Counted from the first letter of the stretch, positions 33,925 to 43,866 are shown. The stretch is DNA of 64,000 bases from Desulfobaculum sp044987625 (GCF_044987625.1 NZ_JBJDSB010000004.1:223746-287745); one strand, 5' to 3'. Notes: generated by a model from the letters alone, not told the origin. Translations and numbers: made by a program.

Positions 33925-36900
33925 ATGGATTTCATCCAGTATTCCATTAAGAAGCCCGTGACCGTGCTTGTGGGCATTATTCTTGTGGTGCTCTTTGGCC
34001 TTATTGGCCTGTTTGGCATGCCCTACCAGCTGACGCCCACCGTGACGGAGCCGGAAATCACCGTCTCCACCACGTGGACGGGCGCCACCCCCTACGAGGT
34101 GGAACGCGACATCATCGAGGAACAGGAGAAAGTGCTCAAGGGCGTCTCCGGCCTTGTGGAGATGGAAAGCCGTTCCCAGACCGGACGGGGTAGAATTTCC
34201 CTCAAGTTCAAAATCGGCACCGACGCCGACGACGCGCTGCTGCGCGTCTCCAATAAGCTGAACGAGGTTCCCTCCTACCCGTTGACGGCGGATAAGCCCG
34301 TCATCAGCGCCACGGGCGAGTCCACCAACCCCATCATCTGGATGATGCTCAAGAACCTGCCGGAGAACGATAAGGACATCGACACCTACCGGACGTTCTT
34401 TGAGAACGAGGTGCGGCAGTATCTGGAGCGTGTGGACGGCGTGGCCGAACTCTTTGTGGGCGGCGGCACCGAGCGCGAGATGCATGTCATTGTGGACCCG
34501 GTGAAAATGGCCGCCCACCGCCTGACCATCGACAAGCTCATCGCCGTACTCAAGGCCGAGAACATGAGCATTTCCGCTGGCAACATGGAGCTTGGCCGCC
34601 GTGAGTACCGCATTCGGTCCATTGGCGAGTTCAAGTCCCCGGCGGAGATTGAAGACATGGTCATCAGCTCCTCGGGGGAGCGGCGGGTGCACCTGCGCGA
34701 CGTGGGCTTTGCCGAATTCGGCTACGAAAAGCGCGAAGCCTCCATCATGCATAACCGCGACCCCGGCATCGCCGTGGGTGTGAAGCCCGAACCCGGCGCC
34801 AACGTTTTGCAGGTCACCGACGACGTGTGGAACGAGGTGCAAAAGCTCAACGACGGCAAGTTGAAAAACCGGGGCGTGTTCCTCGACTGGTCCTACGACC
34901 AACGCCCCTACATCAACGGCGCCATCGACCTTGTGAAGCGCAATATCATCATCGGCGGCGTGCTGGCGGTGTGCGTGCTGCTCATCTTCCTGCGCAGCTT
35001 CTCCTCCACGGTTATCGTAGCTGTGGCGATTCCCATTAGTATCATCGGCGCGTTCATCTTTATGAGCGGCTTTGGCCGCAACCTGAACGTGGTGTCCCTT
35101 GCGGGCATATCCTTTGCCGTGGGCATGCTGGTGGATAACGCTATCGTTGTTCTGGAGAACATCGACAGGCACCGGAAACAACTGGGCAAGTCGCCCTTCC
35201 GCGCCGCCTATGACGGCACGCGAGAGGTCTGGGGCGCGGTGCTGGCCTCCACCCTCACCACTGTGGCGGTCTTCCTGCCCGTGGTGTTTATGGAGGAGGA
35301 AGCGGGCCAGCTCTTTAAGGACATCGCCATCGCCGTGACCTGCGCCGTGGCGCTTTCCCTGTTTGTGTCCGTGTCCGTCATCCCCATGCTGTGCAACCAG
35401 TTTTTCACCTTTACGGAGAAGCGCCTTGGCCGCCGCAAAGGGGGCAAAGGCAAGGGCGAGGACGACGCCGCGTGCACCCGAGGATGCAACCCCGTCACCC
35501 GCGCCTTTGACAGGTTTGGTGAGACCGTGACCGGCCTCATGATGGGACTGAGCGAACTGGCGCTGTCCTCGCGCGTGTCGCGGCTTGTGACAGTGGTGTC
35601 GCTGACGGTGTTTGCCGTTGGCATGTCGTGGCTGTTTCTGCCCAAGATGGAATACCTGCCGCAGGGCAACAGAAACCTGCTGGTGAATATTCTTATCCCG
35701 CCGCCGGGGCTGTCCGTGTCCGAAAAGGACGCCATGGGCGAGCAGATTTTCAAGGAGACCGGACCGCTTCTGGATAACGACGAGTGGGAAGGCCTGCCCG
35801 GTATTCAGAATATGTTCTACGTGGGCGCGCCGGGGTTCAATATCTTTGGCGTGGTGTCCCGGCACGAGCAGCGGGCCGGCGAGCTTTTGGGCAAGATGTC
35901 GCAGGTGGCGAACTCCATCCCCGGCACCTTTGGCGTCAGCCTGCAGGCGGGCATTTTTCAGGACCGCCTTGGCGGCGGCCGCGCCATTGACCTTGACCTG
36001 TCCGGTGATAGTCTGGAGCAGCTCACCGCCGCCGGCGGCGCGCTGTTTGGGGCCATCAACGGCGCTGTACCCGGCGCGCAGATTCGCCCCAAGCCGTCCC
36101 TTGAACTCTCCTTCCCCGAAGTGCGCATGACGCCGAACCGCGACCGCGTGCGCGCCGCGGGCATGACTGCCGGCGAAGTGGGCGTTGCCCTCGACGTACT
36201 CATGGACGGCCGCAAGGTGGGCGAGTTTAAGGAAGAGGGGAAAAAGAAGATTGACCTTGTGCTCAAGGCCTCGCGTGAGGATATCTCGACGCCGGAGGCC
36301 TTGTATGATGCGCAGCTTGCCACCCCGGCCACGGGGCTGGTCCCGGTCTCCCTGCTGACGGACCTTGAGCGCGCCAACGGTATTACGGAAATCCGTCACC
36401 TTGAGCGCCGCCGTACCATCACCCTGCAGGTGACGCCGCCCGAGACCCTGCCGCTGGAGCAGGCCATGGAGACCATCCAAAACGGCATCATTCCTGATGT
36501 GCAGAAATCCGGCCTGCTGGAGAATATTGACGTGCGCCTTGCCGGTGCGGCGGACAAGCTGACCGTGACGCGTCAGGCCCTGCAGTGGAACTTTGTGCTG
36601 GCTATCGTCATCATTTATCTGCTGATGTCGTCGCTGTTCTCGAACTTCCTGTATCCGTTCGTTATCCTGTTCACGGTGCCCCTTGCGGCGGCGGGCGGGT
36701 TCCTTGGCCTGAAGCTGGAGAACCTGCTGATTACCTACCAGCCCCTCGACGTGGTGACGATGCTCGGCTTCGTTATCCTCATCGGCGTGGTGGTGAATAA
36801 CGCCATCCTCATCGTGCACCAGAGCTTGAACAATATCCGCGACCACGGCATGGCCTACAAGGAGGCTGTGCTGGAGTCCGTGCGCACGCGTCTGCGTCCC

Positions 36901-37116
36901 ATCTACATGAGCGCGCTGACGTCCATCTTCGGCATGCTGCCGCTGGCCGTGGCCCCCGGTCCCGGTTCCGAACTGTACCGCGGCCTTGGCTCCGTGATTC
37001 TGGGCGGACTTGCCCTGTCCACCATCTTCACGGTGTTTGTGATTCCTAGCCTGCTGATGTTTTTCCTTGGCTGGGAGCGCCGCCGCAGCGAGGCCGAAGC
37101 CGCGTACGACGCCTAA
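33925..37116 (+). CDS. RND-family multidrug efflux permease
   Basis: The ATG at 33925 follows GGAGAG; 1063 residues, the usual size. It has twelve membrane segments in two repeats with large periplasmic loops (about 35-335 and 560-870). The proton-relay region is present in AGISFAVGMLVDNAIVVLENIDRHR with its Asp. The second half has VVTMLGFVILIGVVVNNAILIVHQ. It fits the AcrB/MexF-like HAE1 class better than heavy-metal exporters, which have a different TM4 motif. It is co-transcribed with the adaptor (54 nt gap) and marR. Confidence 0.94.
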   Translation: MDFIQYSIKKPVTVLVGIILVVLFGLIGLFGMPYQLTPTVTEPEITVSTTWTGATPYEVERDIIEEQEKVLKGVSGLVEMESRSQTGRGRISLKFKIGTDADDALLRVSNKLNEVPSYPLTADKPVISATGESTNPIIWMMLKNLPENDKDIDTYRTFFENEVRQYLERVDGVAELFVGGGTEREMHVIVDPVKMAAHRLTIDKLIAVLKAENMSISAGNMELGRREYRIRSIGEFKSPAEIEDMVISSSGERRVHLRDVGFAEFGYEKREASIMHNRDPGIAVGVKPEPGANVLQVTDDVWNEVQKLNDGKLKNRGVFLDWSYDQRPYINGAIDLVKRNIIIGGVLAVCVLLIFLRSFSSTVIVAVAIPISIIGAFIFMSGFGRNLNVVSLAGISFAVGMLVDNAIVVLENIDRHRKQLGKSPFRAAYDGTREVWGAVLASTLTTVAVFLPVVFMEEEAGQLFKDIAIAVTCAVALSLFVSVSVIPMLCNQFFTFTEKRLGRRKGGKGKGEDDAACTRGCNPVTRAFDRFGETVTGLMMGLSELALSSRVSRLVTVVSLTVFAVGMSWLFLPKMEYLPQGNRNLLVNILIPPPGLSVSEKDAMGEQIFKETGPLLDNDEWEGLPGIQNMFYVGAPGFNIFGVVSRHEQRAGELLGKMSQVANSIPGTFGVSLQAGIFQDRLGGGRAIDLDLSGDSLEQLTAAGGALFGAINGAVPGAQIRPKPSLELSFPEVRMTPNRDRVRAAGMTAGEVGVALDVLMDGRKVGEFKEEGKKKIDLVLKASREDISTPEALYDAQLATPATGLVPVSLLTDLERANGITEIRHLERRRTITLQVTPPETLPLEQAMETIQNGIIPDVQKSGLLENIDVRLAGAADKLTVTRQALQWNFVLAIVIIYLLMSSLFSNFLYPFVILFTVPLAAAGGFLGLKLENLLITYQPLDVVTMLGFVILIGVVVNNAILIVHQSLNNIRDHGMAYKEAVLESVRTRLRPIYMSALTSIFGMLPLAVAPGPGSELYRGLGSVILGGLALSTIFTVFVIPSLLMFFLGWERRRSEAEAAYDA

Positions 37117-37138
37117 CAGCGCCGCGCATTGAAACGAA

Positions 37139-37175
37139 AAAACGCCCCCGCCGGATTGTCCGGCGGGGGCGTTTT
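37139..37175. terminator. bidirectional terminator between the RND pump and the chemoreceptor
   Basis: AAAACGCCCCCGCCGGA (37139-37155) and TCCGGCGGGGGCGTTTT (37159-37175) form a 17-bp stem with a 3-nt loop between convergent genes. Confidence 0.95.
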
Positions 37176-37195
37176 GCGTGTGCGGGAGTGGGGAG

Positions 37196-39193
37196 CTAGC
37201 CCTTGAAATGGATCTCCGCGCGGGCAGTTTCCGCATCAAGGGGCTTGAGTTTGACGTCCACCTTCTCCTTAAAGAATGTGGCCGCGCCTTCAAGGATGCC
37301 TTGGAAGTAGGCAAACAGGGCGCGCTTGGAGTGGTAGTTCATGAACAGCACCTTGCCCTTGTCCTCAATGGTGAAGCTGGGCGGCACCATGCCGGGCATA
37401 TTTTTGATGACGTCGGCGTGGGTGTCGTTCATACGCAGGAGGAAGTCCTTGAGGTTGTCGGCCTTGAAGTAGCGCTTGTACATCCTGTGGAAGCCGCCAA
37501 TGGTGTAGTGGCCCAGCTCGCGGAAGATGGTGTCGCGGCTTTTGCCGGTGACACCGGCGGCGATGTCCGCCATCTGCGTCAGCACGTGATCGGGGTAGCT
37601 TTCCGTCGGCAGGAAGGTCGGCTCGCCCAGTTCTTCCTGCACGGCGTTGAAGGCTTCGCTGCCGAGCTTTTGCTCAATGAATTCATGCATGAGCTGGGGC
37701 AGAACGCCCTTCATCATGCCTTCGCCTTCCTTCAGCATAAAGCCGGAGCTTGCGCCATCTTCGCCCGTGGCCTTGGCCAGGGTAAGCAGTTCGCTGGAGA
37801 GCTTGGCAAGGTCGCGGGTGGCATAGGCCTGCTGGGATGCGCCTTCGTCGGCGTCGCGGGCAATGTCGGCGATTTCGTCGATGCTGCCGGAAATCTGTTC
37901 GGCGTGGCCGGACTGGGCGTCCGCGGCGGAGGCGATTTGCGCCACGCGGTCCACCATGTCGTCAATGCGCTCCATGACCTTTTCCAGCGACTCGCCGGCG
38001 CTGTTGGACAGCTCGGTGCTTTGTTCCACCTGTTTGCCGGTGACGTCCATGGACTCCACGGCGTCCTTGGCGGAGCTTTGCACGGTGTGGATGGCGCTCT
38101 CCACTTCTTTGGTGGCGACCATGGTCTTTTCCGCCAGCTTGCGGACTTCGTCAGCCACAACGGCAAAGCCGCGCCCGGCGTCGCCAGCGCGGGCGGCCTC
38201 GATGGCGGCGTTGAGGGCCAGCAGGTTGGTCTGGTCCGCAATGTCGTTGATGACGCCGATGATGCGGCCAATTTCGCCGGTGCGGTTATCCAGTTCGGCC
38301 AACTGTTCGGCAAGGCCCTTGGCAGACTGGGACAGGGCGTTGATGTGGTCCACGGCCTGTCGCACCAGTTGCACGCCGTCGGCGGCTTCGGAGCGGGCGG
38401 ACTCGGCGGCCTGTGAGGTGCCGGTGGCGTTCTCGGCCACTTCCATCACCGCTTCCATGAGCTTTTCCACGGCTTCGGCGACGGCCTGCGTCTGCTCCTT
38501 CTGACGGCGGGAGCCTTGCGCCTGCTCGTCGGCGTGGGCGCTCATGAGCTCCGAGGAACTGGCAAGGCGCTGGGCGAGCTTGTTCACCGAGGCAAAGGCG
38601 TTTTTGAACTGCTGGCGCTGTTGTTCGGATTCCGTGCAGTAATTGTCAATTTCCGTGGTGTCGCTCATTTGCAGGGCAAAAACGCCGGTGTCCATGTCGC
38701 GCCCAATATGCACGCGGACCTGTTTTCCGGTGGTGTGCAGGGTGCCGTCAACGCTCCCGGCGCGTCCCTCGCGCGCGAGGGACAGGGCAAGCTCTTCGCC
38801 CAGCACGTCGCGCAGGGGCAGGCCCTTGAGCTCGGACGGGTCGTCCGCGCCCACAAGTTCGGCCATGGCCATGCTGGCGCCCCAGACGGTTTCGGCGTCC
38901 GCGCAGACGATAATGGGCAGTTGCGCCGCGGCAAGTGCGCGGGAAAGCAGGCCCGCCTCCTCGCGGTAGGATTCAATATCGCGCTGGGCCAGGTCGGCCT
39001 GTGCGGCGGCCTCGCGCTGCGTCTTGGCCGCGCCAAGGTATAAAACTGCGGTGAGGATAAGGCCGATGACGGCCGCTCCGATTCCCGCCCACAACGAGGC
39101 CAGCGCTCCTGCGGCAAGGCACAGGACAGAGAGAACGCCGCCAAGAATCAGAAGGGGAGTTGTGCGGGAAGAAGAGGAAGACGTGTTGGCCAT
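37196..39193 (-). CDS. methyl-accepting chemotaxis protein with a C-terminal H-NOX domain
   Basis: The ATG at 39193 follows AGGAG; 665 residues. Two close membrane segments (about 12-32 and 37-55) have almost no periplasmic loop. A PAS-like domain (about 70-180) and the MCP signalling domain follow, with the hairpin tip ADQTNLLALNAAIEAARAGDAGRGFAVVADEVRKLAE (given here as family signature around 330-365). Residues 494-665 are a heme-NO-binding (H-NOX) domain: it starts MKGVLPQLM, has the likely proximal heme ligand His592 (NDTHADV), and the diagnostic YxSxR motif YHSKR at 620-624. The receptor should couple cytoplasmic NO, CO or O2 sensing to the flagellar CheA pathway. C-terminal H-NOX receptors are known from Desulfovibrio. 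Confidence 0.93.
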   Translation of the reverse strand: MANTSSSSSRTTPLLILGGVLSVLCLAAGALASLWAGIGAAVIGLILTAVLYLGAAKTQREAAAQADLAQRDIESYREEAGLLSRALAAAQLPIIVCADAETVWGASMAMAELVGADDPSELKGLPLRDVLGEELALSLAREGRAGSVDGTLHTTGKQVRVHIGRDMDTGVFALQMSDTTEIDNYCTESEQQRQQFKNAFASVNKLAQRLASSSELMSAHADEQAQGSRRQKEQTQAVAEAVEKLMEAVMEVAENATGTSQAAESARSEAADGVQLVRQAVDHINALSQSAKGLAEQLAELDNRTGEIGRIIGVINDIADQTNLLALNAAIEAARAGDAGRGFAVVADEVRKLAEKTMVATKEVESAIHTVQSSAKDAVESMDVTGKQVEQSTELSNSAGESLEKVMERIDDMVDRVAQIASAADAQSGHAEQISGSIDEIADIARDADEGASQQAYATRDLAKLSSELLTLAKATGEDGASSGFMLKEGEGMMKGVLPQLMHEFIEQKLGSEAFNAVQEELGEPTFLPTESYPDHVLTQMADIAAGVTGKSRDTIFRELGHYTIGGFHRMYKRYFKADNLKDFLLRMNDTHADVIKNMPGMVPPSFTIEDKGKVLFMNYHSKRALFAYFQGILEGAATFFKEKVDVKLKPLDAETARAEIHFKG

Positions 39194-39633
39194 TGGGTGA
39201 TCTCCTGTGCAGGAGGCAACTGCACTGTTCTGGGTGAACTGGTCATGGAAAACCGGAGATGCCACCATATGCGTCAGCCGCAGGGCCGGGGCGGGGCCTC
39301 GGCGTGCGGCGCCGTGGTGGTGCGTCGCCGGTGAAGCCATGCGCGTGCGCGTTGCACGCGGGCGGGATTGTCCGAATCTCGCTTTGACGTTTATACCATA
39401 GTGCAGGACCTTTTGTCCCGAATGGATTCCCCCCTGTGGTGGGCGGTCTGCCCTGCGCCAAACCTGCGCAGCACAGACGCGGCGCGGCGTGGATGCGGTT
39501 TTGCGCTTCGCGGGGGGCGCGTTATGGAATATCTTCAAAAAGTGCCCCGAAATTGCTAGGATAGTCCGACGCGGCGCCCGCCGATGCGTGGGACCGCTCC
39601 ATCACAAGAGATATTCAAGCAAAAAGGACGCAT
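39194..39633. other. divergent intergenic region
   Basis: This 440-bp gap between the leftward chemoreceptor and the rightward TPR gene must hold both promoters. TATAAA on the minus strand near 39394-39399 and GATAGT on the plus strand near 39560 are possible -10 boxes without convincing -35 partners. No gene or repeat is seen. Confidence 0.35.
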
Positions 39634-40443
39634 ATGCCCAAGGCAGCCCAGATTGTCGAACAGCATCTCAACCGGTGCCGCGCCGCGTACCGCAAGGGTG
39701 AGGAACTCAAAAGCCTGATTGCCCTTGCGGAAGCGCTGAAGCTGATGATTCAGCACAAGATACACTCCATGGATATGCAGCGCATTGGCAACCTCGTGCG
39801 TGAAAACCTCGGCAATGTCACCGGCATCGCCAAGGTCAAGGAAATGTCCGCCCAGCCGCTTTCGTGGAGCAAGGGGCAGGAGAAAAAGCTCCTTGCCGCA
39901 TTGGTGCCCATCATCAAGGCCATGCAGGAGGACCAGCGGCGGGAGAGCATGGAGGCCATGCGCGAGCGCAAGCTCAAGATTGACCGCGCCTTGCTTGGCG
40001 GCACCCGCTATCTGGAGCGCGGCATGATTAAGGAAGCCCAGCAATCCTTCCGCGAGGCCGTGGACGTCCACGTGGATGAGGACGCGCTGTTTTTGATGAT
40101 TGCCGAGAGGCTGCAGGCCGCCGGGTTCTATTCCGAATCCTTCGAGCACCTGCGCAAAGCCCTTGAGGTGGACCCCAACAGCCGCCGCGCGTGCGAGATG
40201 CTCTACGAAGCCGCCGTGAAGACCAAGGACCTCAAGCGTGGCATGGAGTACTTCCAGCGTGCGCAGAAAAAAAGCGGTGACACCGCCCATGTGCTCTTTG
40301 GCCTTGCGCGGCTTTCCGCCGCCGGAAAGCGCTATGATCAGGCGCTGACCCTTGGCCGCCGCGCCCTTGAGCTGGGTCCGGACATCGTGCAGTTGAAAAA
40401 GTTTCTGCGCACCGTGGAGCAAAAGGGCGGGGAAGCCGCCTAG
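39634..40443 (+). CDS. TPR-repeat protein
   Basis: The ATG at 39634 follows AAAGGA; 269 residues, all alpha-helical and soluble. The first 120 residues are charged helices (LNRCRAAYRKGEELKSLIALAEALK). From about 125 on, TPR-like 34-residue units can be picked out: RYLERGMIKEAQQSFREAV, ERLQAAGFYSESFEHLRKALEVDPN, GMEYFQRAQKKSG, RLSAAGKRYDQALTLGRRALELGPD. TPR proteins act as scaffolds; the partner is unknown. It is followed by a terminator and appears monocistronic. Confidence 0.8.
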   Translation: MPKAAQIVEQHLNRCRAAYRKGEELKSLIALAEALKLMIQHKIHSMDMQRIGNLVRENLGNVTGIAKVKEMSAQPLSWSKGQEKKLLAALVPIIKAMQEDQRRESMEAMRERKLKIDRALLGGTRYLERGMIKEAQQSFREAVDVHVDEDALFLMIAERLQAAGFYSESFEHLRKALEVDPNSRRACEMLYEAAVKTKDLKRGMEYFQRAQKKSGDTAHVLFGLARLSAAGKRYDQALTLGRRALELGPDIVQLKKFLRTVEQKGGEAA

Positions 40444-40536
40444 TTGGCGTCCGCCTGCGCGGGAGCGCCCGCAGCCGCGCCAGTGGTGGTGATAAGCCCG
40501 CCTTCGTCGGCCGCGCGTCCCCCGAGTGTGCAACAT

Positions 40537-40571
40537 CGCCGCCTCGCCCGGAGGCAGAGGCGGCGTTTTTT
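40537..40571 (+). terminator. intrinsic terminator of the TPR gene
   Basis: CGCCGCCTC (40537-40545) pairs with GAGGCGGCG (40557-40565), followed by TTTTTT. Confidence 0.9.
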
Positions 40572-40682
40572 CGTGTATTGTCAATATTTTCAGAGGAATG
40601 CATCCTGATCGGGCCACTGCTTGACAGGGTGGGGTGGAGACTCTACTTTCCACGTGAAACCCGAGTAAGGAGACATACCATT

Positions 40683-41030
40683 ATGGCATACGATATTCGC
40701 CTGGTGAAGCTCATCAACGGTGAGATGGTCATCGGCAAGTACGACGAAGAAGCAAAGCAGCTCAAAGACGCCGCCATCCTGCAGACCGTTCCTGCCCAGC
40801 AGGGCGTGCAGATGATGCTGCTGCCTTTCGGTTACCCCTTTGATAACGAGATTGACGCTGAAATTTCCTACGAATACGTCATCTACGAATACAAAAACTG
40901 CCCCGATGACTTGAAGAACAAGTACATTGAGGCGGCTTCCAACCTCACCCTCGCCAAGCCGGGCGACCTGAACAATCTCGGTGGCCAGGGCGGCAACGTT
41001 TCCGACCTGTCCCAGCTTCTCAAGAAGTAG
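40683..41030 (+). CDS. small conserved-looking protein with an LSm-like N terminus, 115 aa
   Basis: The ATG at 40683 lies about 11 nt after AAGGAG. The first half, IRLVKLINGEMVIGKYDEEAKQLKDAAILQTVPAQ, has the alternating strands and the 'NGE-x-V-x-G' turn of Sm/LSm-fold proteins. The second half is tyrosine-rich (YPFDNEIDAEISYEYVIYEYKN), followed by a glycine-rich disordered C terminus. No function is known to me. A role in RNA binding is suggested only by the resemblance. Two flanking terminators make it a single-gene unit. Confidence 0.75.
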   Translation: MAYDIRLVKLINGEMVIGKYDEEAKQLKDAAILQTVPAQQGVQMMLLPFGYPFDNEIDAEISYEYVIYEYKNCPDDLKNKYIEAASNLTLAKPGDLNNLGGQGGNVSDLSQLLKK

Positions 41031-41055
41031 CGACTGGCGGTCCGGCGATGTTTTG

Positions 41056-41082
41056 GGGCGGCCTGCGGGCCGCCCTTTTTTT
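41056..41082 (+). terminator. intrinsic terminator
   Basis: GGGCGGCC (41056-41063) pairs with GGCCGCCC (41068-41075), followed by seven T residues, 26 nt after the stop. Confidence 0.92.
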
Positions 41083-41168
41083 GCCACCCCAGTGGCTTTG
41101 CCCCTACGGGCTTTTCCACCAGTCACGACGACACAGGCGGATGCGCCAGCACCGCCGGAGGCGCACGA

Positions 41169-43841
41169 ATGCGTTCACTACTTCCGCTTTTTAACGGTCC
41201 CAGCAAATATATGGGCACCGAACCCGGCACCGTGCACAAGGACCCGGCAACCGTGTCCGTGCGGATGGCGCTGGCTTTCCCCGACCTGTACGAGGTCGGC
41301 ATGGCCTACCTTGGCCAGAAAATCCTCTACGGCATCATCAACGAGCGCGACGCGTTCTGGGCGGAGCGCGTCTTCACTCCGGGCGAGGACGTGGCGGCCA
41401 TCCTGACCGAGCGCGGCGAGCCGCTGTGTACGCTGGAGTCCGACACCCCGCTGGCGCAGATGGATCTGGTGGGTTTTCACGTCACGCACGAGCTGTGCTA
41501 CACCAATATTCTGCATATGCTGGACCTTGGCGGCATTCCCCGCCGCACCGAGGACCGCATGGACCTGCCCCTTGGCGAGGCGCCCCTCATCATGGCGGGC
41601 GGTGGATGCACCTTCAATGCCGAGCCTATTGCGCCGTTTATGGACTTTATGGTCCTTGGCGACGGCGAAGAGGTGCAGATGCGCATTCTGGAGCACATCG
41701 ACGCCGCCAAAAAGGCCGGGCACTCGCGCCGCGAGACGCTTGAGTCCATGCGCCACATGCCCGGTGTGTACATCCCTTCGCTGTTCGACAGCCCCGGTGC
41801 GGCGCAGCCGCCGCGCCCCCTGCGTGAGGACTACCCCCACGTGGAGAAGGCCATTGTCGAGAGCATGGAGGAGACGCCGTTCCCCACCAATCACATTGTG
41901 CCCTTTGCCCAGCCCGTGCACGACAGGCTGGCTGTGGAGATTGCGCGCGGGTGTACGCGTGGGTGCCGGTTCTGTCAGGCGGGCATGATTTACCGTCCCG
42001 CCCGCGAGCGCGACCCCAACACACTCGACGCCCTCATTGCCGATGGGCTTGAGAAGACCGGCTACGAGGACCTGTCCTTCCTGTCCCTGTCCACGGGCGA
42101 CTATTCCGGCCTGGAGCATTTGTTTGAGCAGAGCTTTAGCCGCTGCCGCAAGGAGCAGGTGGCTATTTCCCTGCCGTCCCTGCGTGTTGGGTCCGTGAGC
42201 GAGCGCATCATGGAGCTTATGGCCTCCATCCGCCGCACCGGCGCGACCATTGCTCCGGAGGCGGGCAGCCAGCGCCTGCGCGACGTCATCAACAAGGGCG
42301 TCACCGAAGAAGGCCTCATCGCCCACGTCCGCAAGCTCTACGACCGCGGCTGGCAGCAGGTGAAGCTGTACTTCATGCTGGGTCTGCCTACGGAAACCTT
42401 CGAGGATATGGACGCCATTGTGGACCTGTGCCTCAAGGTGCGCGACTGCGCGGGCAAGTACGAAAAGCGCTTTCAGGTCACGGCGGCGGTGTCGCCCTTT
42501 GTGCCCAAGCCGCACACCCCCTTCCAGTGGGAGCGCCAGCTCACCATGGACGAGGTGCGCGAGCGCGTGAACTACCTGCGTGAGAAGCTGAAGCCCCACA
42601 AACGCATCAAACTGCGCTGGCATATGCCGGAGATGAGCTTTCTGGAAGGCATCTTTTCGCGCGGTGACCGCCGCCTTGCTCCGGTTGTGGAGCGTGCGGC
42701 GGCCAAGGGAGCGCTGTTTGCCAGCTGGATAGACCATATGAAGCTGGAGCCGTGGCTTGAGGCCATGGCGGAAGAGGGGCTGGACCCCATGGAATTCCTC
42801 GCCGCCCGTGACCTTGAAGGTCCCCTGCCGTGGGATCACCTGCATCCGGGCGTGCGCAAGTCCTTCCTGCTCACGGAGCGCCGCCGCGCTGTTGAGGAGC
42901 GCCTGACCCCGGACTGCCGCTACCACACCTGCCGCAACTGCGGCGTGTGCAACATGGACGGACGGCAGACCGAACTGGAACAGCAGGGCAAGGACATGGA
43001 CATCCGCCCGCGCGTGATTTTTGAGCACCGCGACCAGTGTGACGCCACCGAGGAGTCCAACACCCACGCCACCACCGCTCCCGAGGTGCAGCCCGTCCAG
43101 CCTGAGCCGCAGGCCGAGGCCGCTACGCCTGTGGAGGAGGCTCCGGCCAAGCCCGCGAACCCGCGCGCCAAGCCCAAGCCGCCGTCCCTCGGACCGCTGG
43201 CGGAGAAGGCCGCGCACTACCGCATTTGGCACGCCAAGAGCGGTCTGGCCCGGTTCGTCTCGCAGGTGGAGATGCAGGTGATGCTGGAGCGTGTGCTCCG
43301 CCGCGCCCGTATCCCCGTGAGCTTTTCGCAGGGCTTCCACCCCTTGCCGCGCATGTCCTTTGGCATGGCGTTGCCCGTTGGGGTGGAGAGCGAGCAGGAG
43401 TGGTTCAACCTCTACCTGCGCGAAGCCATGCCCATTGATGAATTCTCGCGCCGCATCGCGTCGCAGCTCCCCATCGGCTTTGACCTTGTGCGGGTGGAGA
43501 CCCTGTCGTTGGCGAAAAAGCAGCCCCAGCCCGTGGCTGAGGACTATGTGCTGACCTTCCTCGACGACGGCGCGGATGCGTGGATGCAGGCGTGGGAGAC
43601 CGCTATGGAGCAGGATGAGATTCCGTGGACGCGCCAGACCAAAAAAGGCCCGCGCACCATGGACATCCGCCCCCGCGTCAAGCATTTCTCCCGCGAGGGG
43701 GACCGGACGCTGGCCATCCGTTTTGACTGGAGCGAAAAATACGTCAATCCGCTGCGGCTCATCCTTGCCGTGCTGCCGGACCTGACGCAGGACCGCTTTG
43801 TCCTGCGCAAGCTGCGCCAGTGGATGGAGATGCCGGACTAG
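41169..43841 (+). CDS. B12-binding-type radical SAM protein fused to a DUF2344 domain
   Basis: The ATG at 41169 follows GGAGG with 7-nt spacing; 890 residues. The N-terminal part resembles the TIGR03960 family. The radical SAM cluster motif is C262-x3-C266-x2-C269 in ARGCTRGCRFCQ, preceded by a Rossmann-like domain. A second cysteine set (CRYHTCRNCGVC, about 578-589) may bind another cluster or zinc. A proline/glutamate-rich linker (about 620-675) joins the C-terminal DUF2344 (TIGR03936) domain that starts near YRIWHAKSGLARFVSQVEM. In many genomes these are two adjacent genes near rplU-rpmA-obg and have been linked to tRNA or ribosome work, without proven reaction. Confidence 0.88.
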   Translation: MRSLLPLFNGPSKYMGTEPGTVHKDPATVSVRMALAFPDLYEVGMAYLGQKILYGIINERDAFWAERVFTPGEDVAAILTERGEPLCTLESDTPLAQMDLVGFHVTHELCYTNILHMLDLGGIPRRTEDRMDLPLGEAPLIMAGGGCTFNAEPIAPFMDFMVLGDGEEVQMRILEHIDAAKKAGHSRRETLESMRHMPGVYIPSLFDSPGAAQPPRPLREDYPHVEKAIVESMEETPFPTNHIVPFAQPVHDRLAVEIARGCTRGCRFCQAGMIYRPARERDPNTLDALIADGLEKTGYEDLSFLSLSTGDYSGLEHLFEQSFSRCRKEQVAISLPSLRVGSVSERIMELMASIRRTGATIAPEAGSQRLRDVINKGVTEEGLIAHVRKLYDRGWQQVKLYFMLGLPTETFEDMDAIVDLCLKVRDCAGKYEKRFQVTAAVSPFVPKPHTPFQWERQLTMDEVRERVNYLREKLKPHKRIKLRWHMPEMSFLEGIFSRGDRRLAPVVERAAAKGALFASWIDHMKLEPWLEAMAEEGLDPMEFLAARDLEGPLPWDHLHPGVRKSFLLTERRRAVEERLTPDCRYHTCRNCGVCNMDGRQTELEQQGKDMDIRPRVIFEHRDQCDATEESNTHATTAPEVQPVQPEPQAEAATPVEEAPAKPANPRAKPKPPSLGPLAEKAAHYRIWHAKSGLARFVSQVEMQVMLERVLRRARIPVSFSQGFHPLPRMSFGMALPVGVESEQEWFNLYLREAMPIDEFSRRIASQLPIGFDLVRVETLSLAKKQPQPVAEDYVLTFLDDGADAWMQAWETAMEQDEIPWTRQTKKGPRTMDIRPRVKHFSREGDRTLAIRFDWSEKYVNPLRLILAVLPDLTQDRFVLRKLRQWMEMPD

Positions 43842-43866
43842 GCACCAGAATCAGACGACACGACGC

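Noticed and set aside
32749..37314. 1521-codon minus-strand frame over the RND operon
   Set aside because: Antisense to the adaptor and pump genes; very His/Gly/Arg-rich, typical of a shadow frame in GC-rich coding DNA.
41178..43685. 835-codon minus-strand frame
   Set aside because: Antisense to the radical SAM fusion gene with its CxxxCxxC motif.
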